From Lepidostoma basale (lineage: Eukaryota > Arthropoda > Insecta > Trichoptera > Lepidostomatidae), in the NCBI GenBank assembly GCA_022606425.2, contig JAHDVF020001034.1:744001-808000 (forward strand): DNA of 64,000 bases. The letters run 5' to 3'. The stretch's first letter is position 1; the number at the start of each line of letters is the position of its first letter. Positions 21,146 through 30,850 of the stretch are shown in pieces. The translations under genes were made by a program, and so were the position numbers. The notes below the pieces were generated by a model. That model was not told where the DNA came from. It was given only the letters and a program-made list of their open reading frames with translations, and did no database searches.

Positions 21146-21790
21146 GTGTTGCGACATCATTTTGCTTTCCCACCTGCACTCGTCCCGAATATTTTGTCAC
21201 ACGAATTATTGTTCCCTACTGATCTGCGCGGAACTCTAGTCGTGTCGATAAATATTGACTCCAGTATTAAATCAACCGTCAACCGCCACCTAGCTCTATT
21301 AGCTCTAAGCGAACAAATTGCGGGAAAAGATCGCCAAGGTTCAGTGCTGTGGAAGTGAAAAAGAGGTCCACTGCACCCAAGGCCCTTGACATAGAAGGCA
21401 GCATAGTCGGTGAGTCCCTTCCTTTTTTTGTCCTCAGCATTTTTAATGCCATTCCACTCTAGGGCAGGTGAACGAAAGACCGCGTCTTTGCTCCCAGCAA
21501 GGGTTGAAGAACCTCCAAAGAGTATTCTAAAATCGTGTTTTATTTTTATTCTAGGAAGCCGGCAACTATTAAACGAAGTCACATTACTGGTCTGGCAGAC
21601 ATGGCTAAGGCAGAAAGTGTCCAACAAAAGAAGATGAGGTGGCTGAAAGCGTCGACAACATTCAACATGTTCTGGTAAATATTAATCGCTTCAAAATATC
21701 ATTGTTTCATTTGCATTAATTATTTAACACATTTTTACCATTCTTCCACTACATAAATTTTGCCCAAACCATCTCATATGATATTATATA
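21146..21790. other. Unassigned; two open frames of unknown nature
   Basis: A minus-strand frame (21157-21627, 156 residues) and a plus-strand frame (21146-21358) overlap. Neither shows a motif I recognise, and the base composition is less AT-rich than the flanks. Either could be a decayed element or a host exon. I make no call on function. Confidence 0.3.
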
Positions 21791-21794
21791 TTTT

Positions 21795-21880
21795 CATCCT
21801 TTTTGTCCTGCTATAGCGGCCTTGAAGTAATTAATTCATAAAAAAAACGCTTTACAAATCATCAAATTTATTATTATATA
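21795..21880 (+). mobile_element. L2/CR1-like 3' end fragment
   Basis: The words GCGGCCTTGAAGTAATTAAT, a run of A and CGCTTTACAAATCATCAAAT match the 3' UTR end of the L2-like copy at 43100-43170 (GCGCCCTTGAGATGATTAAT). An ATT-rich tail follows. Confidence 0.6.
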
Positions 21881-22039
21881 ATTAATTTATTATAATATTA
21901 TATTGCTAATAAATATAATATTATATAATATTATATTATATTGCTACGAGTATCAAATTGCTACGGCGAAATTGCTACGAGTGTCTACTACTACGTTTTT
22001 ATGACATCCGGTTTTTGGCTATTTACTATTGTATATTAT

Positions 22040-22147
22040 GATAGTTGAGGACCTGTTCCAAGTAGCATTGGATAGAGATGTTTTCACCTCAATAATATCG
22101 AACGTTAGGGAGACCTAACACGGCACCGGAAAAAGAAAAAGAAGAAG
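22040..22147 (+). mobile_element. RT terminal fragment with AAG tail
   Basis: Reads QVALDRDVFTSIISNVRET, then HGTGKRKRRR and ends in GAAAAAGAAGAAG. The pattern DRxxFxxIISNVR is a common terminal segment of non-LTR ORFs. Confidence 0.6.
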
Positions 22148-23298
22148 ATTTATACAAAAAAACATTTTATCAAAACTGTATCACAATACATATATCAAAG
22201 TCTTTCATTGTTGATATTGAAAAAAACTCTCACAATGGTTCTCTTTATTGAATGCCCTGAAGAGGTTATCTTAAGGTCTCTGATTTATATTGATTGCTAT
22301 CTTGCAGCGCTTTATAACAATTACTTAGTTCATAGCAAGCCCACTATCGAACTTGGCTGGAATTTTATTACGCCGCCCGCACTCTGCGCTTATTGCCTCT
22401 CCGTGATATATCGCATGATTCAAAGTAAAGCGAATGCTATAAAAAATTGATCGCCATTTTTGTGTTACAAACTGCTGTGTGAACACCCATTTCCTTACAT
22501 TAAAAGGCAATAAAGGACACCTACACACAAAATGGCAGATAACCGTCCATTTTGTTTGCGTTATAGAACGACTGCGTCTTTTTATGGCCTTCGCCTCCCA
22601 GAATACGTTACGTGAAATCTTTTTCTTGTCATGGCTGAAATGTAATTCAATTTTATTATTTGCTATCTTAATGAGATGTGCGATATTTTTATGCCGTTCT
22701 AACACAATGATCAATGAGAATTTTCAATATTTAGCATACAATGCTTTTTGGTTAAGAAAATCGTGATCTAAAGTAAATACCATTAAAAATGTTTCATAAT
22801 TTTAGCGCACGAGTAAAAAGACATTTATGATCATGATTATTTCGTTCTATAATCATAATTAAAAGCACGACCAAATTTCATTTTTAATAATAATTAATAA
22901 AAATAAAAAAAATTATTGATAACAACTTTAATGTTTTGCATTTGTTTCGACAACACCAGCGAGAACCTGGCGAAACTGATCGCTATAGAAATAAGGACAA
23001 AAGTAGAAGTACCTAGTTATTAAAAAAAGCATAGTTTTTTTTTTCATTTTTATTTAAACTGAACCTCCAACAAGGCCTTTCAGTAAAATCATTAGATTAC
23101 CTAATTTTAATATTTAACCGCTTTAACTTTGGGTTATTTTCCGAGAAACGTGCAAAAAAAGCAGATTTTTTATTAATGAAATTTAATTATATTATATATT
23201 AATTTTATTTTTTTAATTACGAGACGTCAAATACTCGGCCGAACACTTTGCCTGCCCCTTGTAAAACTATCATATTTATGAAGACTTGTACTCGGGTG
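22148..23298. other. Unassigned; less AT-rich block 22240-22640
   Basis: 22240-22640 has a different texture from the repeats (for example ACGCCGCCCGCACTCTGCGC). Frames exist on both strands (22208-22450 plus; 22325-22714 minus, 129 residues) and overlap each other. No recognised domain. Candidate host single-copy DNA. 22650-23298 is AT-rich with nothing seen. Confidence 0.35.
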
Positions 23299-23540
23299 TT
23301 TTTTTTTTGTATACAACAGGTCGTCTGAACCCAATTACTGCATACACTTTCTTTTTTTTTAGCTATTATATTAATAATTCACATGACATGTGGTAGGTAG
23401 CCAATCTATCACCATTTTATTGTCACGTGAATTCTACACCAGACCAAAGACAGTGTGACAATCACACTGCCATCGCCGGGAATCGAACCCGAGACCTTCG
23501 GAATGGAAGTCAGAGCTCTTACCACTCTGCCACGAAGGTG
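23299..23540 (-). repeat. SINE1, nearly complete
   Basis: Minus strand: head CACCTTCGTGGCAGAGTGG, B box GGTTCGATTCCC, full body, 3' end CAGTAATTGGGTTCAGACG and a poly-A tail (T run at 23300-23308). Confidence 0.92.
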
Positions 23541-23689
23541 TTGTTGCCACACGCGCGTATCTCTAACAGTTTGTACATGTTAGGTACATTACTTTTTCTC
23601 AAGCGCGTACGTGATACGGGATAGCGCAGAATGGTACAGTCACAGTGAACGTATCACGTACGTTCAAATACGTAGGGTGGTTAAAACGT

Positions 23690-23840
23690 ACTTTTTTATA
23701 GGATTCAATCCCAGATATTGGTTTGCAGCAAAGCTTACATCTTTGCTGATTCATAGGAGGCCAGCTGTGCCTTTTTTAATGTGGTGTTTTCCCGTTACTT
23801 TATATGTATTTTACTCGATACCTTTGTTGTACAAATAATC
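23690..23840 (+). repeat. Repeat X
   Basis: GATATTGGTTTGCAGCAAAG, GGCCAGCTGTGCC, TTTAATGTGGTGTTTTCCC mark the repeat shared with 8235, 19340 and 56820. Confidence 0.6.
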
Positions 23841-24409
23841 TTAAAACGAGATGCGATTTTTCATAGCTTAATTTAAATAATAAATGTGCCATCTTACTTG
23901 CGTGTCTTCACGCAGAGTGTTGTCATGCTGCCCACAAAAAACATAAGTTTCTCCTCACGATCATGCCTTAAACTATCAATAACAAGAATTATCTAAAAAC
24001 CCACGTGTAATTTATGTTATATTTGTTAAGTAATAAACTGATTGCAACATATCAAATTTTAACAACGGTATCGGAATGTATTTTTACGAACATATTCGAA
24101 AATGTAAGCTGGGGTAACTTTAAGTCCCAAGTTTTTTTAATTTGTTTATTTTTTTAAATAATAATTTAACGATGTTTCATACTTACTCACTTCTTACTTA
24201 TACAGCCGATGTCGGCCACTGCTGGACACAGGTATCCCTATTGACTTCTCTACATATGAAAATTAGAAATAACAAAGCATGCCAAAAATTATTACAAAAT
24301 ATTTAAGAAAGGATTATTATTAGTGATATTATTCTTACTCAAATTATCAAATAAATAATCACTATTTTATTACATAAACTATCCAAACTAAACCGTTAAG
24401 CCGCTTCTC
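23841..24409. other. Mostly unassigned; retroelement end at 24200-24250
   Basis: CAGCCGATGTCGGCCACTGC followed by TGGACACAGG at 24204-24233 resembles the common retrotransposon 3' word (GTCCACTGCTGGACATAGGC). The rest shows nothing. Confidence 0.4.
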
Positions 24410-24595
24410 ATTCGTTCGCGTTCATTCCTGACATACCTTCTTCTATCCTAACTTCCTCTATATATCTCATGCGTTTCTGGTAGTATACTAAATATACAAT
24501 ATATTATTTTACCTGTTCTCAAAAGATGCCTTAAACTATAATTTTGTAATAATAAATTTTGTGATCAAATAAACTGATTTGATTTGATTTGATAT
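24410..24595 (+). mobile_element. Jockey-like 3' UTR fragment
   Basis: Shares CTCATGCGTTTCTGGTA, ACCTGTTCTCAAAAGATGCC and a TTTGATTTGATTTGAT tail with 6470-6620 and the reverse of 43180-43330. Confidence 0.7.
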
Positions 24596-25190
24596 TCATG
24601 GATTACGTGACATGTCCGGTAGAAGATTTTTTCGCCTTTTGGTAATTGAAAAAATGCTTGCTCTCACATCCGCTAGATAATTTTTTTTAACCGTTCTTCA
24701 CTATAGAGTTGATTTTTTTATATCGCTATTGGGTAATCAATCACAAGGAGTTATAGCAAGAATTTGTCTCACCGTAGCCGAGTCTTATTTAAAGATACGT
24801 TTTTGATTTGCTTCACGAATATAGAGAAGAATTTTAGGTTAAGGAAGATGAAAGTTTTGATACCAGTAGAAATAGCGTGATTTTAATTTAATTTGTAAGA
24901 CAATGGTTAATATTTTTTATTGGATTGAAGAATCAATCGAAATAAACCCAGAGGTAGGCTCTGTTACTATAATAGATCGATGTAATTGTGTTGTTAATAC
25001 ATTGTCGCTCTTCTGAGAACCAACTCTCGTGATACTGTAATTATTGTGTACCATACAGATTCTTTGTTGTAATGTTGTATATATAGTTATTGAGGGTAAA
25101 GTGCGGAATTATACTACGGTGTGAGGCATGCTTTACCTTTAATTTAATTTAAAGAGTAAAAATTACTTAATTATAGCATATAGTTTGTTT
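24596..25190. other. Unassigned AT-rich region
   Basis: No recognised elements. Confidence 0.4.
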
Positions 25191-25360
25191 GACATCTCCA
25201 GGCGGTTTCTAGCAATGCGCTAATGGCGGTAGCCTTTCACATTGCGTTAAAAAGATCTTCTGCTTAATGCTTAAAATACAATCTTCATAGATGGCGTTAG
25301 TGTGTAGATTGAAAAACTACCATGTAAAAAGTGGTGTTACAGATTAACATATATACAACT

Positions 25361-25619
25361 ACTTTGGGAATTAATTTAACATTGTTTAGACCTCTTTTTT
25401 AATAAATAAAAATTTTAAAATACGCGACATGTTTCAGAGGATACCTCCATCATCTTCAGGTGTAAAAAATATAACAAAAACTAAACAAAGAAAGACTAAT
25501 AAAAAACGCATTTAAAATTCGATACAAAAATTCAAATTTAAAAATTAAGTTCAGCTATTTCTTATAAGTAGGTACTAACAATTATTTTTTAACAGTAAAA
25601 TAATAAATAACATTAAATA
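25361..25619 (-). mobile_element. HH5 hammerhead element inserted in repeat Z, with TSD
   Basis: The 259-bp insert is flanked by a 12-bp duplication ATATATACAACT at 25349-25360 and 25620-25631. On the minus strand it starts with TATTTAATGTTATTTA. It carries AAATGCGTTTTTTATTAGTC and TTCTTTGTTTAGTTTTTG (shared with 29480-29520, 47920-47950 and 51210-51245), then the hammerhead core, and ends about 65 bp further. The boundaries come from comparison with empty copies of Z. Confidence 0.85.
25426..25459 (-). ncRNA. Hammerhead core, HH5 family
   Basis: Minus strand: CTGAAGA, stem II GAGG/CCTC around TAT, GAAAC and ATGTC with palindromic stem III ACATGT; cleavage triplet GTC. Stem II is closed by weak or unpaired bases (TGATG on the left, T on the right), so activity is uncertain. 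All catalytic-core bases are present. Confidence 0.72.
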
Positions 25620-25844
25620 ATATATACAACTTCCAAAAATTTGTCAGACATGGTGGTCATAAGAAAAAAATGTGGAATGGGGATGTTGTATTACATAAAG
25701 CGTGCGCTTAACCCAACCTATCACAGGTCATAAGTCCTGTAAACACCTTGATCAACCATATTCTGTTTCCAATTTGCATCTTCGTCTCTATTGAGATACA
25801 ATTAATTACTGTTGTTGTTTGAAATTTCGTGGTAGAAGTTCTAT

Positions 25845-26130
25845 CTCTTCTTCTTCCTGGCGCTATGCCAACGCGTCATCTGCATTGACTGTGGGGGTCG
25901 GCTCTTCTTGATCTCAAGCTGTACCTCACACGGTTCTGAGTATCACCCTCTCTCAACCCATTTCTCTGGAATACGCTATTGCACTGAATCATCCACGTGT
26001 TCCTATGTCTTCCTCTGAATGGTTGACGAGGAAGATTCACAGACAAATGTTTATTTATTGTGTGGTCTGGTGGTGATAAATATGAATATAGGCGTATGTT
26101 TTCTATCAAATTATTAAAGGCTTTATGAAA
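25845..26130 (-). mobile_element. RT C-terminal fragment, AAG tail
   Basis: The minus-strand frame 25876-26136 (86 residues) reads PRQPFRGRHRNTWMIQCNSV, GDTQNRVRYSLRSRRADPHS and leads into an AAGAAGAAG-rich end at 25845. RGRHxxTWxxQ is the family's RGRPxxTW block. A relative with the same ADP-type end lies at 50960-51125. Confidence 0.75.
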
Positions 26131-26139
26131 TGACATTTT

Positions 26140-26330
26140 TTTATTTTTTTTTATTTTACATGTTTTATTTTACAATTTGCCAAAAAAGTTGATGGACTGT
26201 AGTTGTCACACTAGGCATGGCCTGTATCGTGACCACTACATAAAATATGATGTTAGTAGCATTGTTAGTAAAATGGCGGTTTGTTAGTAAAATGGCTTGT
26301 TAGTAATCTTATGCTAACATTGGTAATCAC
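26140..26330 (-). repeat. SINE2 body/tail fragment
   Basis: Plus-strand text TGTAGTTGTCACACTAGGCA, GGCCTGTATCGTGAC, AAATGGCGGTTTGTTAG is the reverse of 19970-20120. The tRNA-like head is missing. Confidence 0.78.
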
Positions 26331-26760
26331 AATATGAAGATATAATTAAAATTACTAAATCTAAAAAAAAAAGTGTTTTCTATGTCTAACGATGACCCCT
26401 TTATAAATTTGGTTAGAGCACGTTTAAAGTTCTTAGTGTCGTTAATTGATTTAAGATTCTCAGGAAGACGATTGAAAATATAGGGCGCGCGGAATGGAAA
26501 TTGCTTTTGGGCTAGAGCTGAGCGACAGCGAGGAACTTTGAAATTATGGTGAGAGGAATATCTTGTGGGACGGTTCTGTTGTGATCTTGAATTCGAAATT
26601 TTAAATTTGGAGAATATGGCTGATATTTTGATGTAAAGTTGTCGAATACTAAGAATTTGATATTCTTTGAACAACATGGACGAAGGATTCCTATTAACTT
26701 AGCGAGGTGAAACAAGTCGTCCATATAAAACTTAAAACTCCTAAAAAATCAATGTTTTCA
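26331..26760 (-). mobile_element. Jockey/CR1-like RT C-terminal fragment
   Basis: The minus-strand frame 26327-26677 (116 residues) contains MLFKEYQILSIRQLYIKISA, then NRPTRYSSHHNFKVPRCRSA and APYIFNRLPENLKSINDTKN, FKRALTKFI. This is the conserved end of Jockey/CR1-type reverse transcriptases (RSxxxYxGPxxWNxLPxxIK). A second frame (26512-26724) holds the preceding part, so there is one frameshift. No catalytic motif is retained. Confidence 0.85.
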
Positions 26761-26894
26761 TTCGTATTAATTGTTTAATTTGGGATTTTACATCATTTTT
26801 CAAGAAACAATAAACAATAAATTTGATTTGTCTTTTTTATATACTTTGTGTACACTCGTACAACATTAACTTTTTTTAAATAAACTAAATATCA

Positions 26895-26926
26895 GACATG
26901 TTCCGGACAACCCGGTCCTTCCTCAG
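26895..26926 (-). ncRNA. Hammerhead-like core, HH8
   Basis: Minus strand: CTGAGGA, stem II GGAC/GTCC around CGGGTT, then GGAAC (consensus GAAAC) and ATGTC. Palindromic stem III ACATGT is kept. One core base is changed. Confidence 0.62.
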
Positions 26927-27440
26927 TGATATTATAAAGATATTTAAAATATTATAAAATTGTTTCCAAATATGATCAGTTTTGACAGATGTTATAAAGA
27001 TTTATTTGGAACGTTTATGCTTTTGTTATAACAAATATTATGAATCAATTTAAAATTTAAAATAATAATTTTATGTTCTTATTGGGGTTTAGGTAATTAC
27101 TTACAACAAAGAAATAAATCAAAGATTGGGCTTGGCGTTAAATTTATTTGAAAGTCTCGGTTATTGATCAAAGTGTCTATGTAATCGCACTTTACCCAAG
27201 ATATTGTTGCCAGATGTGTGAAGACAGAGTAGCACATTGTCTCGCGTCCAAATCAATTTCGGCTAATAGCTAGACAAAGCAATTCACACGAATTTTTTAT
27301 TCAATTTTCCAAGTGGAACAGAACGGCTAGAGCAGAGCCGAAATGGATTTATGAAATTACCCTAATTTATTATGATATATTACCGACAAGTAGCAGCATT
27401 TCAATTTGTGGGATTGTAACAAAACTAACTTAAGTAAATC
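26927..27440. other. Unassigned
   Basis: No recognised feature. 27180-27360 is slightly less AT-rich. Confidence 0.4.
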
Positions 27441-27444
27441 GATA

Positions 27445-27840
27445 TATTTCTTCTTCTTATTCTTCTTTTAGACCTTTGGTATGTTCCTGTAGTCAGGCTG
27501 GCCTCTCTTGGAAGGTTGACTCCCAGGTTTCCTTCCATCTCTTTGGCAGTCTTTAGAGAGGACGGTAACCAACAGGAATATGATGCGCCACAACGTGTGG
27601 GATTCTGGAGGGATCCATCATTTGCACATGCGCATTCCAGTATCGTTTGCGTTGTCTGTCCCTTCTTACGATACCTTCCACCTTGATCCACCTTCCACCT
27701 TCTGCAGATAGCCGCATTCCTCACCCTATCTCGAAGAGTCTTTCCTGCTATCATCCTCAGCGTCCGCATCTCTACCACCTGCACATTAGCCTTCGTGTTT
27801 TTGGTATCCGTTCTGATCAAAGAACAGCGATGAAAGTATT
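27445..27840 (-). mobile_element. RTE-C fragment, minus strand
   Basis: The frame 27425-27820 (131 residues) reads VVEMRTLRMIAGKTLRDRVRN and then ICRRWKVDQGGRYRKKGQ. It passes into wrong-frame sequence where the GRPPKRWK equivalent lies, and ends with the family phrase TGTYQRSKRR and an AAG tail. The RTLRxIAGKTLRDRVRN block matches 1850-1905. Confidence 0.82.
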
Positions 27841-27864
27841 GTTAACGATGTGAACTTCTCTTCT

Positions 27865-28138
27865 TCTTTCGCCTGGCCATTTCCCGTTATTTGGGGTCGG
27901 CTCCCATAATACGGCTCTGCCAAGTCTTGCGATCCTGGGTCTTCTGGTTGTCCAGTCCCAGGTACCTCAGGTCATTCTTATCTGTGGACATCGACCCGGT
28001 CCCTCCTTCCATCTTCCAGTTGCAGGGTCTTGTGGACGATGTATTCATCGTCCCTCCTGCTCACATAGCCGTACCACCGCAGACGACGTTCCCTAGCCTT
28101 TACCGCCATACGTATGGGAGCGACTTTTAGGATACCCC
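27865..28138 (-). mobile_element. RT C-terminal fragment, GYVSRRDD type
   Basis: Minus strand in two frames: YVSRRDDEYIVHKTLQLEDG, then GQPEDPGSQDLAEPYYGSR and an AAG-rich terminus with GGGTCGGCTCCC on the plus strand. WYGYVSRRDDEYI corresponds to the RWFGHVERM block. Confidence 0.72.
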
Positions 28139-28139
28139 T

Positions 28140-28340
28140 GTGACATGTTAACGATGTGAACGAAAAAAGAAATATAGGAAGACCAAGGAAAACGTGACAT
28201 AATCAAATATTAAATGTCGGACACGTGAGTTAATCGATTTGGGTGCATAACACGGTGTATGAATGTTGGGGAAGCGAGAGAAGAATGTCATTAAAGAAAA
28301 TGTATAGCTCCATTATTTTTGGTACGTGATTATGAATTAG
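28140..28340 (+). mobile_element. RTE-A fragment, degenerate
   Basis: Contains GTTAACGATGTGAACG, AGGAAGACCAAGGAAAACGT, TTAAATGTCGGACACGTGAG and TGAATGTTGGGGAAGCGAGA, equivalent to VNDVN, RPRKTW, NVGHV, MNVEEARE. It loses similarity before the tail. Confidence 0.8.
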
Positions 28341-28497
28341 TTAGTTTCTTCCAGTTTTGACCTATTTCAGCAGCTCGCTGCTATCTTCCAGTTATAAAAT
28401 TAATGCTCATATTGTTCATGTTGCCATTAATGCTGTGCTATTAATGTTGACATCAATGCCTAATTATTAAAGTTGATTTTAATGATATTACGTGATG

Positions 28498-28762
28498 GTT
28501 AGTTAGTTAATAACATGGCCGAGCCATAGAGGGCTCCCTCCGCTTACCCGAAGCTGTTATAGACGCAGCGGCGCCTTATGTCAGCTTCAGCTCGTGCACT
28601 CCTTAGGCCCGTCCCCCATCCATGCGGGACTTACGTTAAAAATAATAATTATGTATGTATATTTGCAACCAAGGGGGACCCAGACCACATTTAAGCTACG
28701 CTACTCTCCCGCCGTACACACATAGCAATACAACAGCAAAAGAAAAGTTAGTTAGTTAGTTA
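28498..28762 (+). repeat. Element with (TTAG)n ends, possible SINE
   Basis: GATGGTTAGTTAGTTAATA (an RTE-A end) is followed by ~240 bp of moderately G+C-rich DNA (GGGCTCCCTCCGCTTACCCG, GACGCAGCGGCGCC, TACGCTACTCTCCCGCCG), which itself ends AAGTTAGTTAGTTAGTTA. The second tail suggests an RTE-A-mobilised non-coding element. Only one copy is in the window. Confidence 0.5.
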
Positions 28763-28800
28763 TAGTTATAAATATATTTATATCAACTGTATATAACTAC

Positions 28801-28850
28801 TTTACTTTACTTCCTATGGCCATGCAACTCTTGAAGAGTTGTATGGCCAC
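28801..28850. repeat. Inverted end of the (GTAA)n-tailed retroelement
   Basis: The minus strand carries CTTCAAGAGTTGCATGGCC, ATAGGAAGTAA, identical in form to 8755-8790. It is followed by a second inverted copy on the plus strand (GAAGAGTTGTATGGCC), making a ~31 bp hairpin GGCCATGCAACTCTTGAAG facing its complement. Confidence 0.6.
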
Positions 28851-29178
28851 TATGAGTTGAGGGCGAAAATATTCCCTAAAGTGAGCCTGGAATCACCTCG
28901 CCTGACCAGGTACCATAGGCTCTGCGGGAGTTCGTTCTTGAAGTCACCGATGACTGTTCTCGGTAACATCTTCCATATTCGTGCATCGCCCACTCTCCGG
29001 TCTCTGAAACACCACCATGTACACAACACTATGCCTACATTCCAACAAATGACCGCTTCCAACATCGAAAACTAACGGATTTCCAATAAACTTTATCCAA
29101 CAGCGCAACATCAATAAACAAAGATGAAATGCTAAAAAATAAAAAAATAAAATGTTTTGTATTACCTTCATTAAAAAC
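28851..29178. other. Unassigned, less AT-rich 28850-29060
   Basis: Frames on both strands (28839-29075 plus; 28850-29065 minus) overlap and carry no motif. It may belong to the retroelement whose tail lies at 28801. Confidence 0.35.
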
Positions 29179-29179
29179 A

Positions 29180-29675
29180 TAATTAATAATCAGATTCCTC
29201 CTTTTGCTCCCTTCTCCTTAAATATTTTGTCTACATTTAATCTCCTAAGCTCTCATTCCCAATCAAATGCAAATTAATCATTTTAAATTTCTATATAAAT
29301 TATGTATTTTCAAATGTATGTTTTTTCTAAAATACAATTTTTTATATACTTTTAATATTTTATTGGAATATATTATAATTATTTAATATAATTTATTAGT
29401 TATTTCTTAAAAAAAGATATTTCAGTACTTATAACAAATAGGCCAGATATATTTTTAAATTTAATTATTGTATCGAATTTTAAATGCGTTTTTATATTAG
29501 TCTTTCTTTGTTTAGTTTTCATTATATTTTTACACCTGAAGATGGAGGTATCCTCTGAAACATTTGTATATTTTGTGGATTAAATAAGTTTATTTTTATA
29601 TTTTGTGGATTAAACAAGTTATTTTCAATTTCCAAAATATATTACTATGGAATTCCACAGTGTTAATGCCTTAGC
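29180..29675 (+). repeat. HH5 hammerhead element, long form
   Basis: ~430 bp shared in inverted orientation with 47840-48300: GATTCCTCCTTTTGCTCCC, CTCATTCCCAATCAAATGC, AAATGCGTTTTTATATTAGTC. It is followed by a hammerhead-like core at 29536 and the module ATTACTATGGAATTCCACAG at 29641-29660. Confidence 0.75.
29536..29566 (+). ncRNA. Hammerhead-like core, HH5, decayed 3' end
   Basis: CTGAAGA, stem II GAGG/CCTC, GAAAC are intact, but ATGTC has become ATTTG, so the cleavage triplet and stem III are broken. Confidence 0.6.
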
Positions 29676-29739
29676 GTTCAATAACTTGTATTATCTTCGT
29701 TCCTACATATCCAAAAATTCAAAATATTCTCAAATTTTC

Positions 29740-29940
29740 TTCTTCTTCCTGGCCTTGTCCAGTTTATTTGGGTCGACTCTTCTTGTATGGCTTCTCCAGG
29801 ACTATCATTCCTGGGTGATCTTTGGTAGAATCCAATCACTTTTAAGACTACTTTGAATAAGCCCTATCCACGTCGACTTAGGCATTCTACGTCCTCTAAG
29901 TCGCTGGTCGGTTTCCATCACCTTCCGTATAACATATTGT
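29740..29940 (-). mobile_element. RT C-terminal fragment, AAG tail
   Basis: Minus strand: RLRGRRMPKSTWIGLIQSSL, KSDWILPKITQE, ending in the GAAGAAGAAG terminus at 29738-29755. RGRRxPKSTW is the RGRPxKTW block. Confidence 0.7.
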
Positions 29941-30094
29941 TCTCAAAAATAACAAATAAAACACTATCAAATTCAACGAAAATGTATAAGATTTTGGTTT
30001 ATTTATGAGTTAATCGGTTTAGCTCGTTGCTTAACAACCAGTATTACAATGACCAACCACGGTAACTCACGAAACAGGTTTAGTCTAAAATATA

Positions 30095-30245
30095 ATCATT
30101 TTTCTTCTTCTTCTTCTTCTTCCTTGCCATAGACATATGTGGTCTATTCTCCAGGTAGATATGATTTCTCTTTTATCGCTTTTTCATCTTTTAGGAGGTT
30201 TTCCACCAGGTTGAGTCCAGCGAGGCAGGTTATGTAATGCAAACA
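30095..30245 (-). mobile_element. RTE-C terminal fragment
   Basis: Minus strand: GCATTACATAACCTGCCTCG through the equivalents of LLKDEKAIKEKSYLPGE and the phrase ATATGTCTATGGCAAGG before (GAA)n. It matches 2000-2160. Confidence 0.75.
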
Positions 30246-30300
30246 TTGATTCATAGATTATACAGACATATTTACATTTTCTATAATTCCAAAACTAAAT

Positions 30301-30455
30301 ATATTGTGGCGATGAAGTTCGCAACGCATAACACCGCGTCTCCCGCGGGGCTAAAAGAGAAGGATGGACTGCCGCATCTATTGATGTGTGACAGTCCATT
30401 CTTTCTGCCTACCCCTTCGGAGAGACGGCGTGATGGTTAGTTAGTTAGTTAGATA
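30301..30455 (+). repeat. SINE3 with RTE-A-derived 3' end
   Basis: The unique 5' part (GTGGCGATGAAGTTCGCAAC, CACCGCGTCTCCCGCGGGG, AGAAGGATGGACTGCCGC) is fused to CAGTCCATTCTTTCTGCCTA, CCCCTTCGGAGAGACGGCG and (TTAG)n. That last part is identical to the RTE-A terminus. No tRNA boxes are evident. Second copy at 50649-50812; truncated reverse copy at 34338-34435. Confidence 0.85.
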
Positions 30456-30529
30456 TTAACTTCATATATTTGAAATCTAAAGTGTAATTTGTAGTGTCTT
30501 GAACGATGGTGTTAAACTTAATAAATAAT

Positions 30530-30610
30530 TAATACAAATGATAACGTCATATTTCTAGAAGTCTTATTTTATTTTGGGAATGACATTTTATAATACGGTC
30601 TCCAGAAAAC
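30530..30610 (+). repeat. HH3 element, one arm
   Basis: CATATTTCTAGAAGTC and TTATTTTGGGAATGACATTT match the left arm of the HH3 palindromes at 17795 and 55335. The opposite arm is shortened to CTCCAGAAAACAGATT. Confidence 0.6.
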
Positions 30611-30639
30611 AGATTATATCAATTATATAATTAAATAAA

Positions 30640-30850
30640 TTTCTAAAATAAATTTCTTGGTAGAAGTTCATTTTAAAAACTGAAAAGAAAAAAAAATCAT
30701 ACATTTTTTTTTATTATTATATATTTAGTGTGCTTCCATTTGTGTTTATCGTCGACCGGTTTCGGCAGCTTTCTGCCATCTTCTGGTCGACGATAAACAC
30801 AAGTGGAAGCACACTAAATATATAATAATAATAATAAATTGTATATATAT
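30640..30850. repeat. HH6 fold-back element
   Basis: Arms TATTTAGTGTGCTTCCATTT, GTGTTTATCGTCGACC and their complements meet around the hammerhead-like core. The left flank carries ATTTCTTGGTAGAAGTTCAT, found reversed after the other HH6 copy at 42020-42045. Arms are ~45 bp and near-perfect, so the copy is young. Confidence 0.85.
30754..30785 (-). ncRNA. Hammerhead-like core, HH6
   Basis: Minus strand: CAGAAGA (U4 changed to A), stem II GGCAG/CTGCC with AAAG loop, GAAAC, palindromic stem III ACCGGT, cleavage triplet GTC. Flanks GTGTTTATCGTC and GACGATAAACAC form a 12-bp stem I, the clearest stem I in the window. Confidence 0.7.

Larger units (their letters stand above)
25195..25810 (+). repeat. 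Repeat Z copy 1, split by a hammerhead element
   Basis: The left part (25195-25360) and right part (25620-25810) are contiguous in the copies at 45412 and 63672. Landmarks: TTCATAGATGGCGTTAGTG, AACTTCCAAAAATTTGTCAG, AAGCGTGCGCTTAACCCAAC, GACAGGTCATAAGTCCTG, and an end CGTCTCTATTGAGATACAAT. There is no coding capacity. It may be a non-autonomous element or an LTR-like unit; class unknown. Confidence 0.75.

Noticed and set aside
21157..21627. 156-residue minus-strand open frame as a host gene
   Set aside because: No domain or motif, overlaps another frame, and lies next to a retrotransposon piece; cannot be supported.
22325..22714. 129-residue minus-strand open frame as a host gene
   Set aside because: No recognisable motif and no splice or promoter support; overlapped by plus-strand frames.
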